A DNA stretch of 64,000 nt from positions 1 through 64,000 of the forward strand of contig CAAEDN010000065.1 in NCBI GenBank assembly GCA_900754615.1, written 5' to 3'. Within the stretch, counting starts at the first letter, position 1. Each line of letters opens with the position of its first letter. The notes below the pieces were generated by a model. The model saw nothing but the letters and a program-made list of their open reading frames with translations. It did no database searches and was not told the DNA's origin. Source of the DNA: an uncultured Holdemanella sp. GTDB taxonomy: Bacteria > Bacillota_I > Bacilli_A > Erysipelotrichales > Erysipelotrichaceae. Made by a program: the position numbers and the translations under genes. Below, piece by piece: positions 20,701 to 30,180 of this stretch.

Positions 20701-20713
20701 TGGAGGTATGAAA

Positions 20714-22546
20714 ATGGCTAAAATACAAGTTTTGAGTGAACATTTAACAAATATGATTGCAGCAGGAGAGGTGGTTGAGCGTCCGGCGGGTATAGTAAAG
20801 GAATGCGTGGAAAATAGTATTGATGCTGGTTCAACTGTTATTGAAGTAGAAGTATATCAAGGTGGTATAGAGCGAATTATAATAACGGATGATGGATGTG
20901 GAATGGATCACGAAGATGCCCATTTAGCTTTTATGCGACACGCTACTAGTAAAATGCATTCAGAAGAAGAATTATTTAATATTCAAACGATGGGATTTCG
21001 AGGAGAAGCTTTACCAAGTATTGCTTCTGTTGCACAAGTGGAACTACAAACAAGTGATGGAAAAGAAGGAACTTTATTACGATATAATTATGGAAGTTTA
21101 GATGTAGACGAAAAGTGTAATTGTCCTAGAGGAACAAAATTAGATGTTTCAGGTTTATTTGTGAAGACACCTGCAAGATTCAAACATTTAAAAAGTACAT
21201 CCTATGAATTTTCTGTTATTGCAGATTTAATGAATAAGATGGCTTTATCGCATCCAAATATAAGATTTACACTTTCTCATGATGGAAGAGTTGTATTTCA
21301 AACAAGTGGAAATGGGAATATACTAGAGATTCTATACCAAATGTACGGGAAAGAAGTAGCTCAAAATGCAATTCCATTTGAAGGAAGAAATGATGATTTT
21401 CATATTCATGGATATGCAATTCAACCAAAAATTAATCGTGCGACTAAATATTTTATGTTTTTAACTTTAAATACAAGATTGATACGTAGTGTTGCGATTC
21501 AAAAAGCAATTTTAGATGCATATAGTGATTATATGCCACCCAATCGTTTTCCTATTGTTGTTTTACAAATGGATTCAGATACGCAATTGGTTGATGTGAA
21601 CGTGCATCCGAATAAATGGGAAGTTCGTCTATCTAAACAAGGAGAAATGCTTGATTTAATAAAAACTACGATTCAGGATGCATTAAATGCCTCTTTAAAG
21701 ACGGTTTCTGTAAGTAAACCAGAAAAGAAGAGCGTTGTATTTGAGCAACCAGAAATACAATATTCATATCCAGTGAAGCAACAAAAAGAAAACAAGACAA
21801 TTGAACAAAGTTTTAAAAATTATAATCCTATACGTGAAATAGAGACTAAACCAATAATTGAAGAAAAATTAACGTATAAAGAAAAGCCAGCTGCAGAATT
21901 AAAAGTACAACAGGAGCCGATTTCATATCCAATTCCTAAAGAAATTAAGAATGATAGAGGTCCGGAATTCTTTTTACATCTGCAAGTTCTAGCTCAGTTA
22001 CACGATTCATATATTTTATGCAGTAATGAAGAAGGATTGGTTATCGTTGATCAGCATGCTGCTCAGGAAAGATATCATTATGAACAATTGAATGAAAAAT
22101 TATTAGTACAATGCACAAATAAACAGCCACTAATGGTGCCAATTCAATTAGATGTATCAAGTAATGTTTTAGCACAATATATGACTATCAATGAAAAAAC
22201 ATCCTTTTTCGGGATTGAATTTGAACCATTTGGAACGAATCAATTGATTCTTCGTGAAATTCCATTGTGGTTTCATGATGTGGATCAAAAACAGTTTTTA
22301 CAAGACCTATTAGATTATTTTGTGGAAAACCAAGATGTTGACATGGCAAAACTAAGAAAACATATGATTGCGACTATGGCATGTCATAGTTCGATTCGAT
22401 TTAATCGTCCGTTATCGATGCAAGAAATGAAGAAGGTCATACTTGACTTACAAAAGTGTAAGCAGCCATATCACTGTCCACATGGAAGACCAACTGTTAT
22501 TGTGATGAGTGATAGTGAATTAAGAAAGGAATTTGAACGTGGGTAA
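20714..22546 (+). CDS. mutL: DNA mismatch repair protein MutL
   Basis: Couples MutS to strand incision. The 610-aa product has an N-terminal GHKL ATPase (IAAGEVVERPAGIVKE, DDGCGMD, GFRGEAL), a variable linker and a C-terminal domain. That domain carries the endonuclease motif DQHAAQERYHYE and the CPHGRPT metal motif. It should therefore be a nicking-type MutL, as expected where MutH is absent. Several in-frame ATGs lie upstream; ATG 20714 is best spaced from GGAGG at 20702-20706. It overlaps miaA by eight bases. Confidence 0.96.
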   Translation: MAKIQVLSEHLTNMIAAGEVVERPAGIVKECVENSIDAGSTVIEVEVYQGGIERIIITDDGCGMDHEDAHLAFMRHATSKMHSEEELFNIQTMGFRGEALPSIASVAQVELQTSDGKEGTLLRYNYGSLDVDEKCNCPRGTKLDVSGLFVKTPARFKHLKSTSYEFSVIADLMNKMALSHPNIRFTLSHDGRVVFQTSGNGNILEILYQMYGKEVAQNAIPFEGRNDDFHIHGYAIQPKINRATKYFMFLTLNTRLIRSVAIQKAILDAYSDYMPPNRFPIVVLQMDSDTQLVDVNVHPNKWEVRLSKQGEMLDLIKTTIQDALNASLKTVSVSKPEKKSVVFEQPEIQYSYPVKQQKENKTIEQSFKNYNPIREIETKPIIEEKLTYKEKPAAELKVQQEPISYPIPKEIKNDRGPEFFLHLQVLAQLHDSYILCSNEEGLVIVDQHAAQERYHYEQLNEKLLVQCTNKQPLMVPIQLDVSSNVLAQYMTINEKTSFFGIEFEPFGTNQLILREIPLWFHDVDQKQFLQDLLDYFVENQDVDMAKLRKHMIATMACHSSIRFNRPLSMQEMKKVILDLQKCKQPYHCPHGRPTVIVMSDSELRKEFERG

Positions 22547-23453
22547 ACAAAAAATATTAGCAATTGTCGGACCAACAGGAATTGGTAAAACAAGTCTTTC
22601 TGTATGGTTGGCAAAACAGTTTAATGGGGAAATCATTTCTTGTGACAGTATGCAAGTATATAAAAAAATGGATATAGGTACGGCGAAAGTTACGAAAGAT
22701 GAGATGGAAGGTATACATCATGAACTTATCGATGTTCAAGAGTATAATGAAGCTTATAATGTAAAAGTATTTCAAGAAAAATGTCGTACAGCTATAAAAG
22801 ATGTTGTGAAAAGAAAAAAGTTTCCGATTTTATGTGGAGGAACAGGACTTTATTTAAAAGCTGCTTTATACGATTATGAATTTCAAGAAGAAAAAGAAGA
22901 TGAAGCTTTTAAAGAATATTTGAACTCAAAAAGTAATGAAGAACTTGTAAAAATGTTAGAAGAACAAGATAAAAAAGCTTTGGAAAAGATTCATCCTAAC
23001 AATCGAAAACGATTGATTAGAGCTCTTCAGATTTGTCATAGTGGGACATCAAAATCAGAACAAGAAGACAAGCAGAAACATATCCCATTATATGATGTTT
23101 ATTTTTTAGGATTGGATGTGAATCGTGAAATTTTACATGATCGAATCAATAAAAGAGTAGATATCATGTTTGAAAATGGATTAGTAAGAGAAGCTGAAGA
23201 ATTATTTTCGGATCCACAAACATGGGACTATACGAGTTTTCAAGGTATAGGATATAAAGAATTTAAAGATTACTTTTTAGGTGAAAAGAATTTAGATGAA
23301 GTAAAGACAGCTATCAAGACACATTCAAGGCAATATGCGAAAAGGCAATATACATGGTTCAAAAATCAAATGCCTGTACATTGGTTTGAAGCACAGAACA
23401 GAGATGAAATATATAGTGCAGTAAAGGAATGGTTGATGGATGAAGACAAATGA
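22539..23453 (+). CDS. miaA: tRNA dimethylallyltransferase MiaA
   Basis: Adds a dimethylallyl group to A37 of tRNAs that read codons starting with U. The 304-aa product has P-loop GPTGIGKTSLS, SCDSMQVYKKMDIGTAK and the catalytic FQGIGYKEF region. GTG 22539 is preferred because AAAGGA at 22525-22530 is well spaced; a TTG at 22533 is in frame. It overlaps mutL by eight bases and tcdA by 14, so this block is probably one operon. Confidence 0.95.
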   Translation: MGKQKILAIVGPTGIGKTSLSVWLAKQFNGEIISCDSMQVYKKMDIGTAKVTKDEMEGIHHELIDVQEYNEAYNVKVFQEKCRTAIKDVVKRKKFPILCGGTGLYLKAALYDYEFQEEKEDEAFKEYLNSKSNEELVKMLEEQDKKALEKIHPNNRKRLIRALQICHSGTSKSEQEDKQKHIPLYDVYFLGLDVNREILHDRINKRVDIMFENGLVREAEELFSDPQTWDYTSFQGIGYKEFKDYFLGEKNLDEVKTAIKTHSRQYAKRQYTWFKNQMPVHWFEAQNRDEIYSAVKEWLMDEDK

Positions 23454-24126
23454 GAGAAGTGAACTACTTTTAGGAAAAGAAGCTCTAGAGACCCTTCAAG
23501 AAAAGACGGTTTTAGTTGTGGGTGTTGGCGGAGTTGGATCTTTTTGTGTAGAAGCACTTGCGAGAACAGGCGTAGGGCATTTAATACTAATTGATAAGGA
23601 TTGCGTAGAACTTAGCAATATCAATCGTCAATTAGTCGCAAGCCTAGATACAGTAAACAAAATTAAAGTAGATGTATTAAAAGAAAGAATCAGTAAGTTA
23701 AATCCACATTGTATTGTAGATACATATGCATTTTTTTATGATCAAACGAAAGATGATGAAATATTTTCACAATCCATAGATTTTGTAGTTGATTGTATTG
23801 ATTCAATAAAAAGTAAAAAAGATTTAATGCAAGCATGTATAGATAGAAACATACCCTTATTATCAAGTATGGGTATGGCAAGACGGAAAGATCCTACTAA
23901 ATTGGTTGTTACAGAGATTGAAAAAACAAGCTATGATCCAATGGCGAAACAAATACGTCAGTGGAAAAGGAAAAATCGGATTCGCAATAAAATATGGGTT
24001 GTCGCATCTACAGAAGTACCTATACCTGTAGAATCAGGACAGCCATTGCCTAGTGCGATATTTGTTCCAGCCAGTGCAGGATTACTTCTTGCGAGTGAGT
24101 GTGTACATAGATTGATTGAAGCGTAA
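23440..24126 (+). CDS. tcdA: tRNA threonylcarbamoyladenosine dehydratase (TcdA/YrvM family)
   Basis: E1-like ATP-dependent enzyme that cyclises t6A37 in tRNA to ct6A. The 228-aa product has the Rossmann P-loop GVGGVGSFCVEALARTG, the adenylate-binding segment DKDCVELSNINRQ and the VVDCIDSIKSK region. It is somewhat shorter than E. coli TcdA. The pairing with miaA makes sense, since both modify A37. A ThiF or MoeB role is less likely, because no thiamine or molybdenum genes are near. Confidence 0.87.
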   Translation: MKTNERSELLLGKEALETLQEKTVLVVGVGGVGSFCVEALARTGVGHLILIDKDCVELSNINRQLVASLDTVNKIKVDVLKERISKLNPHCIVDTYAFFYDQTKDDEIFSQSIDFVVDCIDSIKSKKDLMQACIDRNIPLLSSMGMARRKDPTKLVVTEIEKTSYDPMAKQIRQWKRKNRIRNKIWVVASTEVPIPVESGQPLPSAIFVPASAGLLLASECVHRLIEA

Positions 24127-24139
24127 AGAGGAAAAATGT

Positions 24140-25039
24140 ATGAAGGATGTATTTATTGTAAATCCCAAATCTGGAAAGAATAATCAATATGAATTGATAA
24201 AAGAGATTAAAGAGCATTTCCAAGGAAAGAGAATCATCATAGAAAAGACCAAAGGACCAGAACATGCGACATTCATTGCCAAAAAGTATGCTCTATCCAA
24301 CGAACCCGTACATTTATACGTTTGTGGTGGAGATGGAACTTTACATGAAGTTATCAATGGATGTGCTCAAAAAGAAAATGTAACAGTTTCAGTTATTCCT
24401 ATTGGGACGGGAAATGATTTTGTGAAATATTTCGAAGATTTAAAAAAAGAAGACTTTTTAAATTTGGCAAATTATTCAGAACCGGAATACATGGATTGCG
24501 ATTTAATTAAAGTAAATGGAGAATATTCAATAAATACTGTCTCTTTTGGATTTGATGTTGAAGTCGCAAGACAAGTGAATGAATTGAAGAAAAAAATGCC
24601 GACAGAAGGTATTATTCCATATGCCTTATCGGCTTTGGTTAGCTTGAGAAAACCTATATGTAAAGAATATAAAATTCAAATTGATTCAGAAAAACCAGGT
24701 AAAGATAATTATGGATTCTTGGTTTTTGCGAATGGAAAATACTATGGAGGAGGATTTAAGCCTTGTCCAGATGCCAATATTGATGATGGCTGGATGGATG
24801 TGTGCCTAATCTCAAATGTAAAAAGGTATCAAATTGTAAAACTAGCCAAAAAGTATCAAGATGGAACGCATATACAGTATAAAAATCTGGTTTCTATGTA
24901 TCAGGCAAAAACAGTTCATATAGATACGGAAAATGAGATGATTTATGCGAATTTGGATGGAGAAGTCAAAGGATTTAAAAATCCAACAATCGAAATTGTA
25001 GAGAAGGCAATTCGACTTGCTCTTCCTAGAATATCGTGA
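24140..25039 (+). CDS. Diacylglycerol kinase family lipid kinase
   Basis: Member of the DagK/YegS/DgkB family, which phosphorylates lipids such as diacylglycerol at the cytoplasmic membrane face. The 299-aa product has the start FIVNPKSGKN, the nucleotide-binding GGDGTLHEVINGC and the PIGTGNDF motif, then the C-terminal beta domain. ATG 24140 follows AGAGGAAA at 24127-24134; the in-frame TTG 24116 lies within the tcdA end and lacks a site. The exact lipid substrate cannot be read from the sequence. Confidence 0.9.
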   Translation: MKDVFIVNPKSGKNNQYELIKEIKEHFQGKRIIIEKTKGPEHATFIAKKYALSNEPVHLYVCGGDGTLHEVINGCAQKENVTVSVIPIGTGNDFVKYFEDLKKEDFLNLANYSEPEYMDCDLIKVNGEYSINTVSFGFDVEVARQVNELKKKMPTEGIIPYALSALVSLRKPICKEYKIQIDSEKPGKDNYGFLVFANGKYYGGGFKPCPDANIDDGWMDVCLISNVKRYQIVKLAKKYQDGTHIQYKNLVSMYQAKTVHIDTENEMIYANLDGEVKGFKNPTIEIVEKAIRLALPRIS

Positions 25040-25077
25040 GTATGATACAATATTCAAAAATATAGGGAGTGTGAAAA

Positions 25078-26349
25078 ATGGACTCGGATTTATGGATACA
25101 AATCCTAGAATTAGTTATTTTATTAACTTTATCAGGCTTCTTTTCTTCAGCTGAAACGGCCATGGTTTCAGTTAGTAAGATTCGCTTGAGGACTTTAGAA
25201 GAAGATGGAAATAAAAAGGCTGCCTTAGCTTTAAAAATATTGGAGAATCAATCAAAAATGCTAAGTGCTATATTGATTGGTAATAACTTAGTGAATACAT
25301 CAGCTGCAAGTATTGCTTCTTTGATTGCTTATTCTTTTGGTGGAGCAGCCGTTAGTATAGCTACATTTATTATTACTTTTTTAATTTTAGTATTTGGAGA
25401 AATCACACCAAAAACATGGGCTACGATCAATGCAGATCAACTTGCGATTGCGTATGCACCAATCATTTTACTTTTGATGAAAGTTTTAACACCAGTTATC
25501 TGGTTTGTAAACTTATTTAGTTCAGCTATTTTAAAATTAATGGGTATACAGAATCCAGATAAAAACCAATCCATGACAGAAAGTGAATTACGTACAATTG
25601 TAGACGTTTCTCACGAAGAAGGTGTCATTGAAGAAGATGAAAAAGATATGATCAATAAAGTGTTTGATTTAGGTGATGCCAAAGCGAAGGAAGTAATGGT
25701 TCCTCGTGTGCATGTTGTGATGGCAGAAATAGATAGTACGTATAAAGACTTATTGGAAATATTTAGAGAAGAAAAGTTTACGCGTATTCCAATCTATAAA
25801 GAAAAAATCGATAATATAGTTGGAATTGTGAATATGAAAGACTTATTGATGTACGATGATTTTTCACAGTTTGACATAAAAAAAATACTTCGTAAACCAA
25901 AATTCACATATGAAAATAAAAAAGTATCTGAATTGCTGATGGAAATGAAAGAATCTACATTTAACCTAGCGATTGTAATGGATGAATATGGAGAGTTTTC
26001 CGGAATTGTAACATTGGAAGACATTATTGAAGAAATTGTTGGAGATGTACAAGATGAATACGATGCACATGAAGAAGAAAATATTATTAAATTAAATAAT
26101 CAAACATATGATGTAAAAGGATATTTAAGTTTACATGATTTAAATGATTATCTTGATTTAGACTTAGATAGTGAAGACTTTGATTCTGTTGGAGGACTTG
26201 TCATTGATGCACTAGGGCGTTTGCCACAGACAAATGATGAAACAACTTTACCAAATGGAATTCGTATTAAAGTCTTAAAAGTAGAAAAAAATCGTATTGA
26301 ATCTGTTAGACTGATTTTACCAGAAACACAAAATGAAAAGGATGCATAG
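25078..26349 (+). CDS. CNNM/CBS-domain membrane protein (hemolysin C/CorC-like)
   Basis: Product of 423 aa with an N-terminal CNNM (DUF21) transmembrane region (residues about 5-175, including FFSSAETAMVSVSK and the GEITPKTWA motif), a CBS pair (about 200-320) and a C-terminal CorC/HlyC domain. Bacterial homologues export magnesium or affect metal tolerance; the old hemolysin label is not supported by function. AGGGAGTG precedes the ATG. A terminator follows directly. Confidence 0.9.
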   Translation: MDSDLWIQILELVILLTLSGFFSSAETAMVSVSKIRLRTLEEDGNKKAALALKILENQSKMLSAILIGNNLVNTSAASIASLIAYSFGGAAVSIATFIITFLILVFGEITPKTWATINADQLAIAYAPIILLLMKVLTPVIWFVNLFSSAILKLMGIQNPDKNQSMTESELRTIVDVSHEEGVIEEDEKDMINKVFDLGDAKAKEVMVPRVHVVMAEIDSTYKDLLEIFREEKFTRIPIYKEKIDNIVGIVNMKDLLMYDDFSQFDIKKILRKPKFTYENKKVSELLMEMKESTFNLAIVMDEYGEFSGIVTLEDIIEEIVGDVQDEYDAHEEENIIKLNNQTYDVKGYLSLHDLNDYLDLDLDSEDFDSVGGLVIDALGRLPQTNDETTLPNGIRIKVLKVEKNRIESVRLILPETQNEKDA

Positions 26350-26365
26350 AACATCCTTTTTTCTA
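26336..26365 (+). terminator. Terminator after the CNNM gene
   Basis: AAAGGATG and CATCCTTT pair around 26337-26360, followed by six T. Confidence 0.8.
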
Positions 26366-26367
26366 TA

Positions 26368-26985
26368 TTATTCAAAAATTGCACGTCCAATACGAACTGT
26401 ATTTGAACCATGCTTAACGGCTAACTTATAATCTTGAGACATCCCCATTGATAAAGTATCTATATCAGGATATTGTTCTTTTAATTCCAAGTAAAGATTA
26501 TGCATTTGTTTAAACTCAGATTCAACTAAAGCTTGATCGTCTGTTTTTGAAGCAACACACATTATGCCTTTGATTTGAATATGTTTAAATTCCTGTAACT
26601 GAGAAATAAAGTTTTTTGCATCCTTAAAAGGATATCCCGTTTTATTTGGATCTTCCGATATTTTTAGTTCTACTAATACCTTTTGAATAATATCATGTTT
26701 ATTGGCTTGTTTTTCAATTTCTTCAGCAAGTTTCAATGAATCCAAGCTTTCAATCACATCAACCTTTCCAACAATATACTTCACTTTGTTTGTCTGTAGA
26801 TGACCAATAATATGCCAAGTATATTTTGGATCATACTTATCTATAAATTCCTGTACACGATTTTCTCCAAAAGTAGTTAGACCCATTTTTGCGACTTCAT
26901 CAATTTCATCTTTTGTACGCGTTTTAGATACAGCTACTACATTAAAATCCTGTGTTTTTAGTTCTTCAATTAACTTTTTATTCAT
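26368..26985 (-). CDS. PLP-binding homeostasis protein (YggS/YlmE family)
   Basis: Binds pyridoxal phosphate and balances vitamin B6 and amino acid pools. The 205-aa product has the PLP lysine in VVAVSKTRT near residue 21, the FGENRVQEF segment, WHIIGHLQTNK, and SMGMSQDYKLAVKHGS at the C-terminus. It is slightly short at the N-terminus against the usual 225-230 aa. In Bacillus the gene is near cell-division genes; here it is a single minus-strand gene. Confidence 0.93.
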   Translation of the reverse strand: MNKKLIEELKTQDFNVVAVSKTRTKDEIDEVAKMGLTTFGENRVQEFIDKYDPKYTWHIIGHLQTNKVKYIVGKVDVIESLDSLKLAEEIEKQANKHDIIQKVLVELKISEDPNKTGYPFKDAKNFISQLQEFKHIQIKGIMCVASKTDDQALVESEFKQMHNLYLELKEQYPDIDTLSMGMSQDYKLAVKHGSNTVRIGRAIFE

Positions 26986-27026
26986 ATTAAAACAGTCCTT
27001 TCAATATCAATCTAATTATAATCAAA

Positions 27027-27054
27027 GAAAAAAAAGAAGCAACATTTGCTTCTA
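27027..27054 (-). terminator. Terminator after the DUF2798 gene
   Basis: On the minus strand GAAGCAA pairs with TTGCTTC (27036-27052), followed by eight T. Confidence 0.8.
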
Positions 27055-27504
27055 ATGAAATAGTTTTCCAAATATCCAACGAACGAATGGCCCACAATAA
27101 CAAATCTGCCAAAAGAAAGCCATGGGAAAATTAAATAAAATGGTCATAAACCAAACTGAAATAATTTGGACACCTGGAGTTTTAAATAGAATGGTCGCAA
27201 TTAAACTCATAATTGGACACATGATACAAATAATGTAGAAAGAAATCGCAAGTGTAATAAAGAAAGGGCGATCATTTGGTGTTACAACTTTAAAGGCAAA
27301 GTAATGTGCTAGTTTATCAACAAAGAAATATTCTAAAATAAAGGCAACCGGCCACATGATAACCAATTCATGAAAGGCTAACAAAAAGACTTGATTGGAC
27401 ATTCCCCCCATATTAAGTGCGATGTTGTAACAAATCATGGCATAAACCATTAAAAAAGACATGAATAAAGTGAATACAATATTTTCGAATTTTGTTTTTG
27501 GCAT
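27052..27504 (-). CDS. DUF2798-type membrane protein
   Basis: Small integral membrane protein of 150 aa with four hydrophobic segments in two similar halves. Each half begins near a polar pattern (NIVFTLFMSFLMVYAM in the first, DRPFFITLAISFYIICIMC in the second). This layout fits the DUF2798 family, whose function is unknown. A GGAGGAG-type ribosome binding site precedes the ATG. The neighbours do not suggest a role. Confidence 0.75.
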   Translation of the reverse strand: MPKTKFENIVFTLFMSFLMVYAMICYNIALNMGGMSNQVFLLAFHELVIMWPVAFILEYFFVDKLAHYFAFKVVTPNDRPFFITLAISFYIICIMCPIMSLIATILFKTPGVQIISVWFMTILFNFPMAFFWQICYCGPFVRWIFGKLFH

Positions 27505-27618
27505 ATATTTTCTCCTCCTGAATAAAACTTTTTGTGTTGTTCAATCAAAGACGTTTCCAATATGTACCAAAAAGCGAACGCTAATAATGATACCACAATT
27601 TTTTGGCTTTTGTAATAA

Positions 27619-27646
27619 AAAATCAGTAAGAATCACTCTTACTGAT
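27619..27646 (-). terminator. Terminator after the histidine kinase gene
   Basis: A 10-bp stem, ATCAGTAAGA at 27622-27631 with TCTTACTGAT at 27637-27646. Read on the minus strand it ends in a T6 run. Confidence 0.82.
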
Positions 27647-29468
27647 GAATAGGAAAAGTTAATATAATAGTAAATAAATCATTTGTTTCGTCTTGATAGA
27701 AAGTTCCATGATGGATTTCTATCATTTTTTTAACACTCTTTAAACCAATTCCATTGCTTTCGACTTTATCTAAATGACGATTGATTGAATTAGTAAAATT
27801 CATTTTTAATTGATCCTCTTCAATCGTTGTTTGAATCACGATATCTTTCCAAGGATCACAATATTTTTGAATATTCGAGAATACATTATTTAATATTCTT
27901 TTAATCATCGCAAAATTCGCATCCATAGATAGAGAGGTTTGTAAAGGTTCATATAAAATATGAAGATCCATTTCCCTTAAATATTGAATATGATCAGCCA
28001 ATGTATCGATGAGCTTTTGAACAGGAATATTCGATAAATCCGAATTATATTCTGTTGAAAAGACAAGAGAATACTCAAACATTTTATTGGAAAGATATGT
28101 GATTTCTTCAACCTTACCTAAACATTTTTGAAGATATTGATCACGAAATTTAATATCATCCTTTTTTAAATTCATGATTTCAAGGTATCCCTTTAACGTT
28201 GTTAGTGGAGTTCTTAAATCATGAGATAAAGAAGAAATTAATTCTTTATTCGCAACACGAGCTTGTTGTTCATTGTCCATTGTTTGTAGAAAGGCAATGC
28301 GCATTTGATTCAAATCCTGGGCTAAACGTCCAATCTCATCTCTATCACTTACTTTGATTTCATGATTCCAATCTCCAATCGCTAAAGTAAAGACATCTTC
28401 CTGTAAATTTTGAATGGACTGAATTCGTTTACGGATAAAGCTTTGTAGGATAATTAAATAAAAAGAGAAAGAAATCAAAAGTGAAAGAATGATATAAGGA
28501 ATTTGGAATGGAATCATTGGAAAAGAAGTGATATATAAATAAACGGATTGGTTTTTAAAATGTATTGGATAATCATAATACAACGGGGCCTCCAAGACAT
28601 CCAAATCATCAAAACTATATAACAACAATAAATTATTGCTGCTTAATGGAGATTTGTCCGTAAAATAGATTCCATCCTGATCATATAAATCCACATACGC
28701 ATGATTGAGTGCATTTTCTTTTAATATATGATTGATGGCTTTTTTATTTTCTTTCGTTAAATCAAAATTTTGGAGTTGTTTTTCTAATTTTTTAACATAA
28801 GAAGAATAATCTTCCGATTGATAAAACGTATCCATTAAAAACTCAAAGACAGCACTGCGATTTAAATATAGAAATGAAAAAGAAGTTAATACCAACAATG
28901 TTGCACAAAGAAAAGAAAACATCATACGACTGGATAAGGAATAGAAGACGTTTTTCTTTGAACGGAGTGGTTTAAGATTTTTTAAAAGTAAATAAAAAAG
29001 AATTGTTATAATAAGACTTAAAATACAGTCGAAAATACGATAAGAATGATAATAATTCGTGAAAGATGGATACCACTCAATACAACTCGTTTTACTCGAA
29101 CTCTTTATAAAAATACTATACTTTTGTGTATTTTTTAAAGGAGCACGGCCACAAAATGCAAGTACAGAATCGATGACTTTATCATCTGGTTTATTTGATT
29201 TTGTTTTATATACAATGACTTGATAACTTCCCTTTTTTAATAATTGCTTTAAATCTTCACGAATTTGAGTGTGGTTCATAAAACCCACTTGTTCTTGTTC
29301 ATCCAAATAAGCCTTCGCCTCTTTGATTTTTTCTTTAGATAAAGTATCCGAATACTTATAATGAGCATTTAAATAATCGTATACGACAAATCTTTGAGAA
29401 TATATTGCGAAAAAGCTCAATAAAAAAACAAGAAGAGAAAGATACAGTCTCGTTATTTTTTTATTCAA
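27639..29468 (-). CDS. Sensor histidine kinase, four membrane segments
   Basis: Membrane kinase of 609 aa. Hydrophobic segments are at about 8-24, 146-163, 183-201 and 324-344, giving two separate extracytoplasmic loops of about 120 residues each. HAMP follows (about 345-395), then HisKA with the phospho-acceptor His416 in SSLSHDLRTPLTTLKGY, and a HATPase domain with a degenerate N-box (NNVFSNIQKY) and G-box GIGLKSV. The signal is unknown. Its start overlaps the end of the regulator gene by eight bases. Confidence 0.92.
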   Translation of the reverse strand: MNKKITRLYLSLLVFLLSFFAIYSQRFVVYDYLNAHYKYSDTLSKEKIKEAKAYLDEQEQVGFMNHTQIREDLKQLLKKGSYQVIVYKTKSNKPDDKVIDSVLAFCGRAPLKNTQKYSIFIKSSSKTSCIEWYPSFTNYYHSYRIFDCILSLIITILFYLLLKNLKPLRSKKNVFYSLSSRMMFSFLCATLLVLTSFSFLYLNRSAVFEFLMDTFYQSEDYSSYVKKLEKQLQNFDLTKENKKAINHILKENALNHAYVDLYDQDGIYFTDKSPLSSNNLLLLYSFDDLDVLEAPLYYDYPIHFKNQSVYLYITSFPMIPFQIPYIILSLLISFSFYLIILQSFIRKRIQSIQNLQEDVFTLAIGDWNHEIKVSDRDEIGRLAQDLNQMRIAFLQTMDNEQQARVANKELISSLSHDLRTPLTTLKGYLEIMNLKKDDIKFRDQYLQKCLGKVEEITYLSNKMFEYSLVFSTEYNSDLSNIPVQKLIDTLADHIQYLREMDLHILYEPLQTSLSMDANFAMIKRILNNVFSNIQKYCDPWKDIVIQTTIEEDQLKMNFTNSINRHLDKVESNGIGLKSVKKMIEIHHGTFYQDETNDLFTIILTFPIHQ

Positions 29469-30168
29469 AACGATACCCCTTTCCCCAAATTGTTTTTATG
29501 TATACTGGATTGGCAGGATCTTTCTCAATTTTCTTTCTAAGATTACGAATATGAACCATGATCGTATTATTTGCCGAATAATAATATGGCTCATTCCATG
29601 CTTTTTCATACAATTGTTCAGCTGAAAAAATCTGTTTAGGATTCTTCATTAATGTACTCAAAATATTAAATTCAATATCCGTTAATTCAACTTCCTTTCC
29701 ATTGACTTCTGCATTTTGCTGGGCATAACGCAAAGTAAGACCATCTATACTTAAATTTTTTTCAGTATCCATAGAGATTTCCTCTTTTTTACCCTTATAG
29801 ACTTGATAACGACGAAGTAAAGCTTTAACTCTTGCCGTTAATTCACTATAAGAAAAAGGTTTTGCCAAATAGTCATCGGCACCACTTGAAAAACCAAGCG
29901 TCTTATCCGAATCTAATCCTTTGGCTGTTAAAAATAAGATGGGGACATTGCTTGTTTCACGAAGCTTTAGACAAGTCTGGTAACCATTCATATTCGGCAT
30001 CATAATATCAAGAATGATTAAATCGATGGAAGAATCAAATAATTGAAGGACCTCATTTCCATCTTTGGCTTCAATCACTTCATAGCCTTCGCCAGTTAAT
30101 AAAATTCTTAATATTTCACGGATTTCTGCATTATCATCCGCCACTAAAATACGTGTTTGCATATTCAC
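29461..30168 (-). CDS. OmpR-family response regulator
   Basis: DNA-binding regulator of 235 aa. The receiver domain (about 5-118) has acidic residues DDN, the phosphorylation Asp in IILDIMMPN near residue 54 and Lys in LAKPFS. The winged-helix domain has the usual NTIMVHIRNLRKKIE and TIWGKGYRFE. It pairs with the downstream kinase and lies 12 bp after the PIG-L gene. It may control envelope functions, given the neighbours; this is inference. Confidence 0.95.
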   Translation of the reverse strand: MNMQTRILVADDNAEIREILRILLTGEGYEVIEAKDGNEVLQLFDSSIDLIILDIMMPNMNGYQTCLKLRETSNVPILFLTAKGLDSDKTLGFSSGADDYLAKPFSYSELTARVKALLRRYQVYKGKKEEISMDTEKNLSIDGLTLRYAQQNAEVNGKEVELTDIEFNILSTLMKNPKQIFSAEQLYEKAWNEPYYYSANNTIMVHIRNLRKKIEKDPANPVYIKTIWGKGYRFE

Positions 30169-30180
30169 ATCCCCTTTCTT

